From assembly GCA_054601695.1 (NCBI GenBank), contig BAAHQB010000186.1, positions 186,001 to 250,000 of the forward strand: a stretch of 64,000 bases of DNA, given 5' to 3'. The notes below the pieces were generated by a model. The model was not told the DNA's origin. It searched no databases and worked only from the letters and a program-made list of their open reading frames with translations. This stretch comes from Amorphochlora amoebiformis (Eukaryota; Cercozoa; Chlorarachniophyceae). Below are positions 1 to 12,434 of the stretch, piece by piece. Numbering within the stretch: position 1 is the stretch's first letter; each line of letters starts with the position of its first letter. Both the position numbers and the translations under genes were made by a program.

Positions 1-125
1 CATATATACATATAATATATATGTATACATATATATATTTACATATATGCATACATAAATGCTACTATACATAGCACTATCACACATACTTCCCCATTTA
101 TAAAATCTACAATATACATACATAT

Positions 126-167
<42 letters not shown>

Positions 168-223
168 CTATCACACACACACACAAACACACACAAAAAA
201 ATACACCCTACACACACAGAGAT
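1..223. repeat. TA/CA microsatellite flank
   Basis: (TA)n with short (CA)n and a C-run, leading into the first exon at 224. I see no recognisable promoter element. If the acceptor at 257-258 is used instead of the ATG at 224, this stretch would be intron of a gene that starts outside the window. Confidence 0.6.
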
Positions 224-691
224 ATGTCAACAAACACTCTCCCCCCCCCCCCCATTAGCACCGCGCAAGCGAAAGTCGACCAAAGCTCTCTGATAGCGGT
301 CTCTCAGGAGGGAGTAAACATGGCTGCAACTGTCCCCGTGCCCGAGACGCCGGGTTGGGAACCAGTCGTGAAAAGCATTGTCGGAGAGTTATGGCCCAGA
401 GTGAATGCAGAGGTCAGGGTGTGTGTGTACGTTATGTGTGGTATTTGTGTCTTTTTGTGTGGTTGGGGATTGTGTGTGTGTAATATGTATATATGTATAT
501 ATTATATTTATATATATATATATATATATATGTATGTAAAAATATATGCACATACATACATACATATATATATATATGTATATATACATATATATATATA
601 TGTATATATGTATATATATATATAGGTCAGGGTGTGTGTATGTTATGAATGGTACCTGTGTCTTTTTGTGTGGTTGTGGATTGTGTGTATG

Positions 692-730
<39 letters not shown>

Positions 731-1014
731 ATATATATATATATACATATATATATATGTAATATATATATATATATGATGTATGTGATGTATGTATATA
801 TATACATATATTTATACATATACACACATATATATAATGTATATATATACATATATGTGTATATACATATATATAAAAATTTTAAAGATATATAGACATA
901 TGTAATAGATATTATATAATCATATATACATACATACGCATATGTATACATAAATATGTATACACATATAAATATTTATGTGTATATACATATGTATTAC
1001 ATGTATACATATAT

Positions 1015-1049
<35 letters not shown>

Positions 1050-1134
1050 TTGTTATATTATAGGTGAGGGTATGTGTATGGTGTAATCTCTAGGTTATAT
1101 CTATGTTGGTATATATATGTGTTTTATGTATAAT

Positions 1135-1205
<71 letters not shown>

Positions 1206-1365
1206 TATGTATATATATATATATATATATATGTAGACATATATATGTAAATGTAGACATAAATGAATGTATGTTTGTATACATGTAGACATGTTTATAT
1301 TGAATTTTACATGTTTTATATATAATTATGAGAATACATATGCACACCTAAATGGGAACATGTAT

Positions 1366-1403
<38 letters not shown>

Positions 1404-2211
1404 TATATATATATATATATATATTCATATATGCATATGTACATCGATGTTATATAAACACACATAGATACATTTTATACATACACACAAAAATATTTTT
1501 CAATTTGTAAACATACACGCCCATATTTTCTACTCATTTACTTACATTCATCCCTGTACATGTAAATAGGCCGCATTATTCGCTATTCTAGCATCGATGC
1601 TCGTCGTCGTCCGCAGTCTTCTCAAAGATCTGGACAGGTTTCTACAAACTCCGAACCCCCCACAGAATGAATAGAGAGGGAGAGAGGGAGAGGGAGAGAG
1701 GGAGAGGGAGATAGGGAGAGGGAGATAGGGAGAGGGAGAGAGGAAGAGAGAGAGAGGAAGAGAGAGAGGGAGAGGGAGAGAGGAAGAGGGAGAGAGGAAG
1801 AGAGAGAGGGAGAGGGAGAGAGGGGGAGGGAGAGAGGAGGAGAGAGGAACAGGGAGAGAGGAAGAGGGAGAGAGGGAGAGGGAGAGAGGGAGAGGGAGAG
1901 AGGGAGAGGGAGAGAGGGAGAGGGAGAGAGGGAGAGGGAGAGGGAGAGGGAGAGAGGGGGAGGAAGAGAGGGAGAGGGAGAGAGGGAGAGAGAGAGAGAG
2001 GGAGAGAGAGAGAGGGAGAGAGAGAGGGAGAGAGAGAGGGAGAGAGAGAGGGAGAGAGAGAGGGAGAGAGAGAGAGAGGGAAAGAGAGAGAGGGAGAGAG
2101 AGTCGCAAAGCTCAACCCCCACAAAATGAAAAGAGAATCAGAAAAGTAGAGAAAGAGAGAGATATATATAGAGAGAGATATAGAGAGAGATAGAGAGAGA
2201 GATATAGAGAA

Positions 2212-2247
<36 letters not shown>

Positions 2248-2451
2248 GAGAAAGAAAGAAAAGAGAGAGTGAGAATTAAGAGGGAGAGAGAGGGGGTGAA
2301 AAAGAGAGAGAGGGGGGGAGAAGCATGGATAGAGAGGAAGGGAGGGAGAGAGAGGGAGAGAGAGAGAGAGAGACGAGAGAGAGAGAGAGAGACGAGAGAG
2401 AGAGAGAGAGACGAGAGAGAGAGAGAGACGAGAGAGAGAGAGAGACGAGAG

Positions 2452-2489
<38 letters not shown>

Positions 2490-2539
2490 GGGAGTGAGTA
2501 GAGGGAGAGACAGAGGGGAAGAGTGGATGGAAATATATA

Positions 2540-2570
<31 letters not shown>

Positions 2571-2849
2571 TACATATATAAATATATATATATATATATA
2601 TCGTATGTATATATCCTCTTCCAGAAGTTTCCATCCAAGTATATATTAAGTTTCTACCTACATACAAATCTATATATAATTTCTATATATACATATATAT
2701 ATATATATTATAGATATATATATATCATTATATATACGATAAAATCTACTACTCATTTGGATAAGAGATTTCCTCCCCTACATAATCACATACAAATACA
2801 CACACATGTATGTATGTATATATATATATATATATATATACAGACCCAA

Positions 2850-2898
<49 letters not shown>

Positions 2899-3027
2899 CC
2901 TTTCACTAGACATTCACATATACGTCGAACAGTGTCCACGAGCATATATATATATATATATATATGTATATGTATTTATACAGACCTTTCACTGGACATT
3001 CACGTATATGTCGAACAGTACCCACGA

Positions 3028-3070
<43 letters not shown>

Positions 3071-3122
3071 CCTTTCACTAGACATTCACATATACGTCGA
3101 ACAGTGTCCACGAGCACATAAA

Positions 3123-3168
<46 letters not shown>

Positions 3169-3211
3169 CCTTTCACTGGACACTCACATATACGTCGAAC
3201 AGTACCCACGA

Positions 3212-3245
<34 letters not shown>

Positions 3246-3471
3246 CTGTATATATATATATATATATATATACAGACCTTTCTCTGGACATTCACATATA
3301 CGTCGAACAGTACCCACGAGCAACATATTAGCCATCCGTGCAGATATTGAGTCCGTTTTCGACAGAGAGGGGTCATACTACTCTATATATATATCTGAAT
3401 ACAAATGTATGCATATGTGTTGTAAATGTGAATGTGCGACTAGTATCTACACATCTGAACATGTATGTAGG

Positions 3472-3517
<46 letters not shown>

Positions 3518-3611
3518 GTAGGGTATGTATATATGTTGTGAATGTGGATGTATGGATTAATATCTGTGTATCTATGAATATGTATGTAAGCATATATTTC
3601 CTTATCTGAGT

Positions 3612-3652
<41 letters not shown>

Positions 3653-3837
3653 AAGAAATATATATATATATATAGTTTAAATGTTAATGTATAGACCAAT
3701 GTACTTATCTAAATGTGTGTAGTTAAGTGTATATGTTGTAAATGTTAATGTCGTATTGATATTCAGTATGATCTCCACACAGAAGGTTAAAGCTAATATC
3801 TATATATCTCAATATTTATGTTAGTATATATATAAAA

Positions 3838-3873
<36 letters not shown>

Positions 3874-4071
3874 ATATGTATATAAATACATTGTAAGTAT
3901 AATTGTACGGATACGTATATATATATGTGATATATGTATGTAAGTATATATACAGATATATGTGCATATACATGTGCAGGTATGTACAAGCTTATATATC
4001 TAGATATATATATATATATGTACATATATGTACATATACATACGTGATTTATAAATCTAGATGCATTATAC

Positions 4072-4103
<32 letters not shown>

Positions 4104-4197
4104 TATATAAGCTATACATACATAAATAGTATATGTAATAAATACATAATATGAAAGTATGTATAGTTTATACATACATTTATACACGTGCATATAC

Positions 4198-4240
<43 letters not shown>

Positions 4241-4241
4241 A

Positions 4242-4277
<36 letters not shown>

Positions 4278-4472
4278 AATAATATAATGTAAAATGAATG
4301 ACATACTTTTATGCATTATATACATATATATATATATATATATCATTTTTATATATAAAAACATATATATGTGATGTACGGTGATATCGGTTCGATTCTT
4401 CTACAGGGATGACTCATCCAGAGACACGTATTTTACACAACATATATATATATATATAGATGTGTGTATAAA

Positions 4473-4517
<45 letters not shown>

Positions 4518-4579
4518 TATATGTGTGTAAATATATATATATATATATATGTGTGTGTATATGAATATATCTATATACA

Positions 4580-4617
<38 letters not shown>

Positions 4618-4627
4618 AAAGATATAC

Positions 4628-4662
<35 letters not shown>

Positions 4663-4782
4663 TATGTATATATATATATATATATGCTACATATATGTGA
4701 ATAAGGATCATGCAGGGACAAGGATTTAGCGTATATGCACTTACACCTTTTTTTTATGTATATATGTGTATGAATATTGTTA

Positions 4783-4814
<32 letters not shown>

Positions 4815-4937
4815 GTGGATAAGAGCGTATATAAAATTTTACATGGATAAGAGCCATCAGAGACAAATTTAAACATATCTAAACATCTATATGTATATAT
4901 ATATATATATTATGTAACATATTTATACATCTATACG

Positions 4938-4976
<39 letters not shown>

Positions 4977-5299
4977 TGTATATATATTGTACGTATATAT
5001 TGTATATATATATATATACATGTCTATGTATGTATTTATATGGATAAGAGTCATACAGAGACACGTATTTAACACATATATATATGTATATTTGTATATA
5101 TTATATTATATATATACATATATATATGTATGTATATATTATCTATATATATATATATATATACATATACACATACATACATTTATTTATATATATATAT
5201 ATATATGAATACTTATAAACATTTATGCACAGTGCATTTATAGTATATATTTCGTAAGATATATGTATACATGTATATATATACATACATATAAATATG

Positions 5300-5339
<40 letters not shown>

Positions 5340-5492
5340 TTCGCAGGTGTATACTACAAAATACATATGTACGTATATATGCATACACATACATATTACA
5401 AAATACGTATAAACGGAATGTACTATTTTCACATATACATAAATATAATACATCGCACATATATATAAATATAATATATATATGTGTGTGTG

Positions 5493-5529
<37 letters not shown>

Positions 5530-5601
5530 TACAAATACTAGGGCATATACAGATATATAATATTACGGAAATTACTAGATATGTTCACATAATAATAATG
5601 G

Positions 5602-5645
<44 letters not shown>

Positions 5646-5672
5646 ACATAACTTTAGTCATAAATAGACATG

Positions 5673-5703
<31 letters not shown>

Positions 5704-6140
5704 TATACATATGTATATATATATATATATATATATATTGATATATATATATATATATTATATATATATATATATATACATATATTAACATATATATATA
5801 TATATTTACGTCCATACAAACGTACATTTCTACAAACCACCCCAAGCAACACCCAAAAAACACCCAAAAAAACACAAATAAAAACAATCTCCCCTCTAGT
5901 CTCGGAGACCTCCTCCAAGAAGTCCGCCAAAATTCTGAAAAGGAGGCTCAAGAACGCATTCGACGAATGACCAAGCCCCAGAAGAAGTACATCAAGCCTC
6001 CTCGCAGGCAGCGAATTCCCGTCAAACGAAAAAAAAAAATCGTAAACCGTTCCCTCACAGAGACCTCGATTGGGACGTCGGCGCGCTCGGGAGGAGCTGA
6101 GGAGTCGTCAGGGAGTGAACATGAACATGAGTTTGAATGA
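224..6140 (+). CDS. Small single-pass membrane protein with basic tail, 5 exons (function unknown)
   Basis: Proposed exons: 224-412 (or 259-412 if the first exon is internal, acceptor AG at 257-258), 1570-1637, 3276-3371, 4407-4427 (a 21-nt microexon) and 5900-6140 (stop TGA 6138-6140). All phases agree, and the sum is 615 nt, 204 aa from the ATG at 224. Exon 1 has a Trp-rich stretch ([18 protein letters not shown]). Exon 2 encodes a hydrophobic segment ([14 protein letters not shown]) that is probably a transmembrane helix. The last exon is charged ([19 protein letters not shown]), then Lys/Arg-rich, then Ser/Glu/His-rich. I do not recognise the family; the [14 protein letters not shown] stretch faintly recalls the start of SMP domains, but the next exon does not. 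The microexon is symmetric (phase 2-2), so it could be skipped without changing frame. Introns are TA-rich and hold decayed copies of three of the exons. Exons 3 and 4 are the least certain. Confidence 0.62.
413..1100 (+). repeat. Tandem copies of exon-1 donor flank
   Basis: The roughly 80 bp that begin with the exon-1 donor (413: GTCAGGGTGTGTG, followed by CTTTTTGTGTGGTTG) recur at 626-705 after a TA tract, with a more diverged start at about 1064 (GTGAGGGTATGTGTATGG). The copies keep the GT donor but lack the exon body. (TA)n separates them. Confidence 0.7.
1672..2530 (+). repeat. GA-rich polypurine tract in intron 2
   Basis: Roughly 850 bp of (GA)n/(GGGAGA)n with sub-blocks: GGGAGAG units 1675-2110, GATATAGAGA units 2160-2250, and GAGACGAGAG units 2370-2470. 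The Leu/Ser and Arg/Glu ORFs here are translations of the repeat. This is the only large purine:pyrimidine tract whose purine strand is the coding strand of its host gene. Confidence 0.9.
2893..3275 (+). repeat. Four tandem copies of the 5' edge of exon 3
   Basis: Units at about 2894-2944, 2980-3030, 3066-3118 and 3164-3214 each begin with the acceptor CAG and read ACCTTTCACTRGACATTCAC, then a TCGAACAG block ending CACGAGCA, and are followed by (TA)n. The fifth copy (3276-) is the only one that continues into unique sequence and an open frame. Confidence 0.85.
3405..3835 (+). repeat. Diverged intronic minisatellite, about 4 units
   Basis: Units containing TTGTAAATGTGAATGT, then a variable TATCTRTRTATCTGAA block and TATGTATGTA, start near 3418, 3535, 3674 and 3735. 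No open frame or paired splice sites; intron 3 of the first gene. Confidence 0.55.
4407..5077 (+). repeat. Microexon 4407-4427 and its decayed downstream copies
   Basis: The microexon core (GATGACTCATCCAGAGACAC followed by GTATTT) recurs as AAGGATCATGCAGGGACAAG (about 4700), AAGAGCCATCAGAGACA (about 4850) and AAGAGTCATACAGAGACAC followed by GTATTT (5041-5075), with a shorter relic at about 4815. TA tracts separate the copies. Only the first has a good acceptor (TTCTTCTACAG). Confidence 0.7.
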
Positions 6141-6732
6141 TGTTATAGCTGGTAAGTAGAATATTCCAGATATTAGCCGTCGGCATTTTTGTCAATAGTT
6201 ATATTATTAATCACAATTATTACTTAAGTTTCGTCTAGTTCATGTCTATTACTGCCTGGGCATAATTGTTGTATTCTTTAGATACATACTAATTTTTCCA
6301 GGTGGTAATACAACCAATCATTTTATTGGTACTGTACAACTTTCGAACAGATCAAATTCGTTGATCTAGCAGCTTCAGCAGATATCTTGTCGTATATCTG
6401 CATATGCCACCGTGATTCTAATAGTACTAACACTAGTCACATGGAACACTTGCACGAGATACGTATACGCGAGTCAACCACGATAATCATCAGGTTTCGT
6501 ATGCAATGACTCAGATCGATTTAGAATCTTTCCAGAAATATTCTAATATTGCTTCACTGAAATTTTCAAAACAGAATTGACGATATTGTTAATAATTTCG
6601 CGCCCAGTTTATTTGCCGCGTCAAGCGAACGTCCTAACTACGTATACGTATACGTGGCACGTTACGAAGAATCCATGGGAGTTACACGGAACGATTTCCA
6701 TACGGCAGGTTGTTGTTTGGCTGATGTATTCA

Positions 6733-6789
<57 letters not shown>

Positions 6790-6858
6790 ATTGTATGTAT
6801 GTAAACTAAACGTATGTCTACGTTGTTATGAAAATACACGTGTTTACATATTACATAT

Positions 6859-6898
<40 letters not shown>

Positions 6899-7004
6899 CA
6901 TGTATATATATATATATACATGAATATATGTATAATACAAGAAGTATGTGAAAATTATAACGTAGATATTATCATACACCTTAACATTCATTACCCTTGG
7001 TACC
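6141..7004. other. Intergenic spacer between convergent genes
   Basis: About 580 bp of mixed-composition sequence (6141-6730) follow the TGA of the first gene, then TA tracts with a little unique sequence. I see no coding exon with paired splice sites. It probably contains the 3' untranslated region of the first gene. Confidence 0.5.
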
Positions 7005-7611
7005 ACATCCTAACCCTAACCCTAACCTTATTATAACCATTACCCTCACCCTAACCCTAGGGGTAGGATCATGGGTTCAAGACTGCTACGTTAGGGTTAG
7101 GTTAGGGTTAGGGTTAGGGTTAGGGTTAGTATTAGGGTATGGTTAGGGTTAGGAGGGTTAGGGCTAGGGTTAGGGTTAGGGTTAAACCCTAACCCTAACC
7201 TTACCAAACCCTAACCCTAACCCTAACCCTAACCCTAACTCTAACCCTAGCTCTAACTCTGACCCGAACCCTAATTCTAACCCTAACCCTAACCTAACCT
7301 TAACCCTAACCTTAACCCTAACCATAACCCTAACCGAGTCAATGGTCCTCGGACTAAAACATGCTGAATAATCTGATCCTAACCCTAACCCTAACCCTAA
7401 CCCTAATCCTTAGCCCCACCCTGTGTAGGAGTCAATGGTCCTCGGACTAAGACATGCTGAATAATCTGATCCTAACTCTATCCTAACTGAGTCAATGGTC
7501 CTCGGACTAAGACATGCTGAATAACATGATCATAACCCTAACCCTAACCTAACCGTAACCCTAACCCTAACCCTGAGTCAATGGTCCTCGGACTAAGACA
7601 TGCTGAATAAT
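7005..7611. repeat. Interstitial telomere-like array with four copies of a 43-bp motif
   Basis: Mostly CCCTAA units, with an inverted TTAGGG block at 7090-7185 that meets CCCTAA head-to-head near 7183. Four copies of a unique motif (GTCAATGGTCCTCGGACT then AAGACATGCTGAATAAT) sit at 7336-7378, 7431-7472, 7491-7532 and 7575-7610. The array abuts the stop codon of the PsbP-domain gene (7622). Confidence 0.9.
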
Positions 7612-7621
7612 TATTCTCATA

Positions 7622-7681
7622 TTAAACGTAACGCCAACCCTTCGTAATTGAAAATATCTATGTGTGTATATTATACGTTTG

Positions 7682-7720
<39 letters not shown>

Positions 7721-7984
7721 ATATTAATATATATATATATATATATATATCACATATATATACATGTATATATATATTTTATTTTATATACATATATATA
7801 TATATATATATATAATATATATATATACACATATATAAACATATACATACATCTTCAGGCTTATATATGGGTAGACCCTTGATACGACCAACATATATGA
7901 TAATCAGTGCTACATAAATATATATATTCATAATCCTAACCCCTACTCTCTAGAGAGAGAGAGAGACAGGGTATATAGCGTGAG

Positions 7985-8018
<34 letters not shown>

Positions 8019-8034
8019 GGTGAGAGGAGAGAAT

Positions 8035-8082
<48 letters not shown>

Positions 8083-8405
8083 GAGAGAGAGGGGGAGAGA
8101 GAGAGAGAGGGGAGAGAGGGGAGAGAGGGGAGAGAGGGGAGAGAGGGGAGAGAGGGGAGAGAGGGGAGAGAGGGGAGAGAGGGGAGAGAGAGAGGGGGAG
8201 AGAGCTAGAAATAGAGAGAGGGGAGAGAGAGAGGGGAAGAGAGCTAGAAATAGAGAGAAGGGAGACTTCAGAGACCATTTGTGAGAGGGGAGAGAGAGCG
8301 TGAGAGAGAGAGCGCGCGAGAGGGAGTATGAGAGAGAGAGAGGGAGAGAGAGAAAGACAGAGAAACAGATATAGAGAAGGAGGGAGAAAGAGAGAGCGTG
8401 GTCCC

Positions 8406-8442
<37 letters not shown>

Positions 8443-8557
8443 AAAGTTTCCCCACTCATTTAGATTAGTTCTCGCTATGAATCGAAAAAGGTGTCCATCG
8501 GCTATAGCCGTCGATATATACGCCAGAGTCTGGTGTATTTATATGATATATACATAT

Positions 8558-8615
<58 letters not shown>

Positions 8616-8872
8616 TATATGTGTATGCATACATAGATGTGTGTGTATATTATATATTTATATTTATTTATATATATATATATGTATATATGTATATATA
8701 TATACATATACATATATATATATATATATATGTCTGTGTGTATGCATAGAGGTAGATACATGTGTAGGCTTCTATCAGTTACAGCTCTCGATATATAGTG
8801 ACAGTGATATCACATATATACATATATATATATATATATATCTAATATATATATATATATATGTATGTATAC

Positions 8873-8922
<50 letters not shown>

Positions 8923-9062
8923 TATGAATTTGTGTATATACACATATTTATTTATGTACTTAGGCGATGTACGTAGGCGATGTACTTAGGCGATAGTATA
9001 TATACATTTATCATTATGTCATAAAAGTATATATACCTATATACCATATTAAGGGACACATT

Positions 9063-9111
<49 letters not shown>

Positions 9112-9124
9112 TACACACACATAT

Positions 9125-9155
<31 letters not shown>

Positions 9156-9352
9156 GTATGTATATATGCATATGTAATGATGTATACCTTTATAGGACAT
9201 GTTCCCCAGAATTTCTTGGCTTCTTCGTATGAGCAGCTCCTAAGCATATATATATATATATATATAATATATGTATGTATTATATACATACGCATTTATG
9301 TATATTGTATTTGTATACATACATATATATATATATATACATATTTATACAA

Positions 9353-9407
<55 letters not shown>

Positions 9408-10014
9408 GTAAGAAAGAGAGAGAGAGAGTGGGAGAGAAAGGAAGAGAGTAAGACGGAAAGAAAGAAAGAGAATGAGACGGAAAGAAAGAGAATGAGAGGG
9501 GGCAAGAAATAGAGTGAGAGAGAAAGAAAGAGAGAAAGAAAGAGAGAAAGAGAGAGAAAGAAAGAGAGAAAGAGAGAGAAAGAGGAAAAAGAGAGAGAAA
9601 AGAGGAAAAAGAGAGAGAAAAGAGGAAAAAGAGAGAGAAAGAGGAAAAAGAGAGAGAAAGAGGAAAAAGAGAGAGAAAGAGAGAGAGAGAAATAGAGACC
9701 CTAGAGAGGTATACCGTGGCGAGTAGGCGAGTTTATAGTCATAATAAGTAACACCCGATTCTTTGCGTACATCCACTACCATTAGGTCAGCCTATATATA
9801 TATATTTACATATATATATGCATATATGTATATATATATATATATTATGAATAGATGTGTAGACCCGTGTAACCGCAGTGTCACTCTGAATGACATTGTA
9901 GAAAGTCATGAATATATTTATTTATACATACATAATCATATATGATATATATATATATATATGTATATACATGAGTATATTTATTTATACATACATAATC
10001 ATATATGTGATATA

Positions 10015-10059
<45 letters not shown>

Positions 10060-10653
10060 CTACCCTCAGTGACAAGGTCGACAGATTTATATACATATTT
10101 ATGTTTATATGCGTAACCTCTATGTAATGTACATATATAATATTCCATATATATATATATGTAATACATACAAAAAAATATCTAAGCTCAGGGTCACCCT
10201 TAGTGACAGTTTTGAGGAACGTGTGTATACATTTATGTTTTGTATGCACAATTCTAAATAATATACACACATGATGTACACGTGTTGAACCCCAGGGTCA
10301 CCCTTCGTGACAAGGTCGAGAACATTGTATATATTTCTATGTGTACATGCATTCTGTATAATGGTCACCCTTCGTGACAAGGTCAAGAAAGTTGCACATA
10401 CATTATGTGTACATGCATAATTCTGTATAATATGTGTACACCTGTTGGAGCTCAGGGTCACCCTCAGTGACAAGGTCGAGGAATTTGTTAGCCTCTGGAC
10501 GTCCGAAATCCTCTACTGTTTTTGCCTAAATAAATACAGAAATAGAATGATGTTGTAATAGTTTGCATGTATCTAGATATATATATTTATATGTATATAT
10601 ATTATATATATATTTACATATATATGTGTGTAAATATGTAATATATATTATGT

Positions 10654-10691
<38 letters not shown>

Positions 10692-10700
10692 CATATCGTG

Positions 10701-10738
<38 letters not shown>

Positions 10739-10820
10739 AAATATATATATATATATATACAATCTCAATATGAGTGTATTTAGAGGTAGGCATATAGATG
10801 ATACTTATATGTATATATAC

Positions 10821-10863
<43 letters not shown>

Positions 10864-11075
10864 TACCATAACAGGTTTGGACTGTATTTCGATCTGGGAG
10901 AAAACAGGATTTCCACTAATAGGTTCCTATATATATATATATATTATATATATATATATATATTATATGTGTTATACATGCAATACATGTATATATATAT
11001 TTACATATTATATGTGTTATACATGCAATACATGTATATATATATATATTATACATATAAATACATACATATATT

Positions 11076-11164
<89 letters not shown>

Positions 11165-11314
11165 TGTTCACATGCCAGATATATATATTATATACATTTT
11201 AATATTATACATACACATATTTTTATACATTTGTTGCATTAGTAGATTCACGTTCATACTCATACTATATATATGTATATGTATGTATATATGTATGTAT
11301 ATATAATACGTATG

Positions 11315-11348
<34 letters not shown>

Positions 11349-11537
11349 TACACGTATACATAAACATGTATATATGCTTATATGTATATATATATATATC
11401 CAAATAAATATATATATATATATATATATAAATATAATCATATACATAAATATAGATTACCTTAAATTTAAACCAGTTCTTTCTAGATCCTCCTGTTATT
11501 ATATATATATATACATATATGTATATATATATATTAT

Positions 11538-11627
<90 letters not shown>

Positions 11628-11645
11628 GTGTGTGTATACATTATA

Positions 11646-11685
<40 letters not shown>

Positions 11686-12267
11686 ACTAAAAGGGAGGCG
11701 GAAACAACATATATATACATACATATATATATATATATATATTACATATATATATATATATATATGTTATATATATATATATTATATATATATATATATA
11801 TATATTATGTATATATAGATATATATACATACACATGTGTAAAAATGTATGTTGTACCTTGTGTGAGTGTATATATACACACACATGTAGAGTTAGGGCT
11901 AGGTTAGGGTGAGGAGGGTTTGGGTTAGGGATAGGGTTAGAGATAGGCTAGAGTTAGAGCGAGCGAGAAGAAGTGAAATAGAAAGAGAGAGAAAGATATC
12001 TAAAAGCCCAACCCTGTTATACGTAACCAGGTTCTAGGATTTGAGTATTGCTGTCTGTTGGCTTCCAGAGCGAGGGGTATTCGAAGTATGCCTGTGTGAT
12101 TAAGATATATGTATACTTATAAATGTATAACACATGTACGTATATACATATATATATATACTTATATATATATATATATACTATATATATATATATATAA
12201 ATATTAGCGCGTATAAATATATCTATGTATATGTGGGTCTTCAAAGTAAGCTTACCGAGAAATGTTC

Positions 12268-12308
<41 letters not shown>

Positions 12309-12387
12309 CATATATATTATATATATACACATATGTATTATATACGTGAATACCTGTGCAGTGGTGCCCTGCGGCGAGAATGTCTGA

Positions 12388-12434
<47 letters not shown>

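Noticed and set aside
1548-2667. Leu/Ser-rich and Arg/Glu-rich ORFs up to 341 codons
   Set aside because: Translations of the GA/CT tract; the same holds for 7943-8455, 9345-9782, 18473-19448 and 26536-27571.
9880-10525. CRISPR-like array
   Set aside because: Repeats are decaying exon edges with TA spacers of rising length in a eukaryotic intron; there is no constant repeat or unique spacer pattern.
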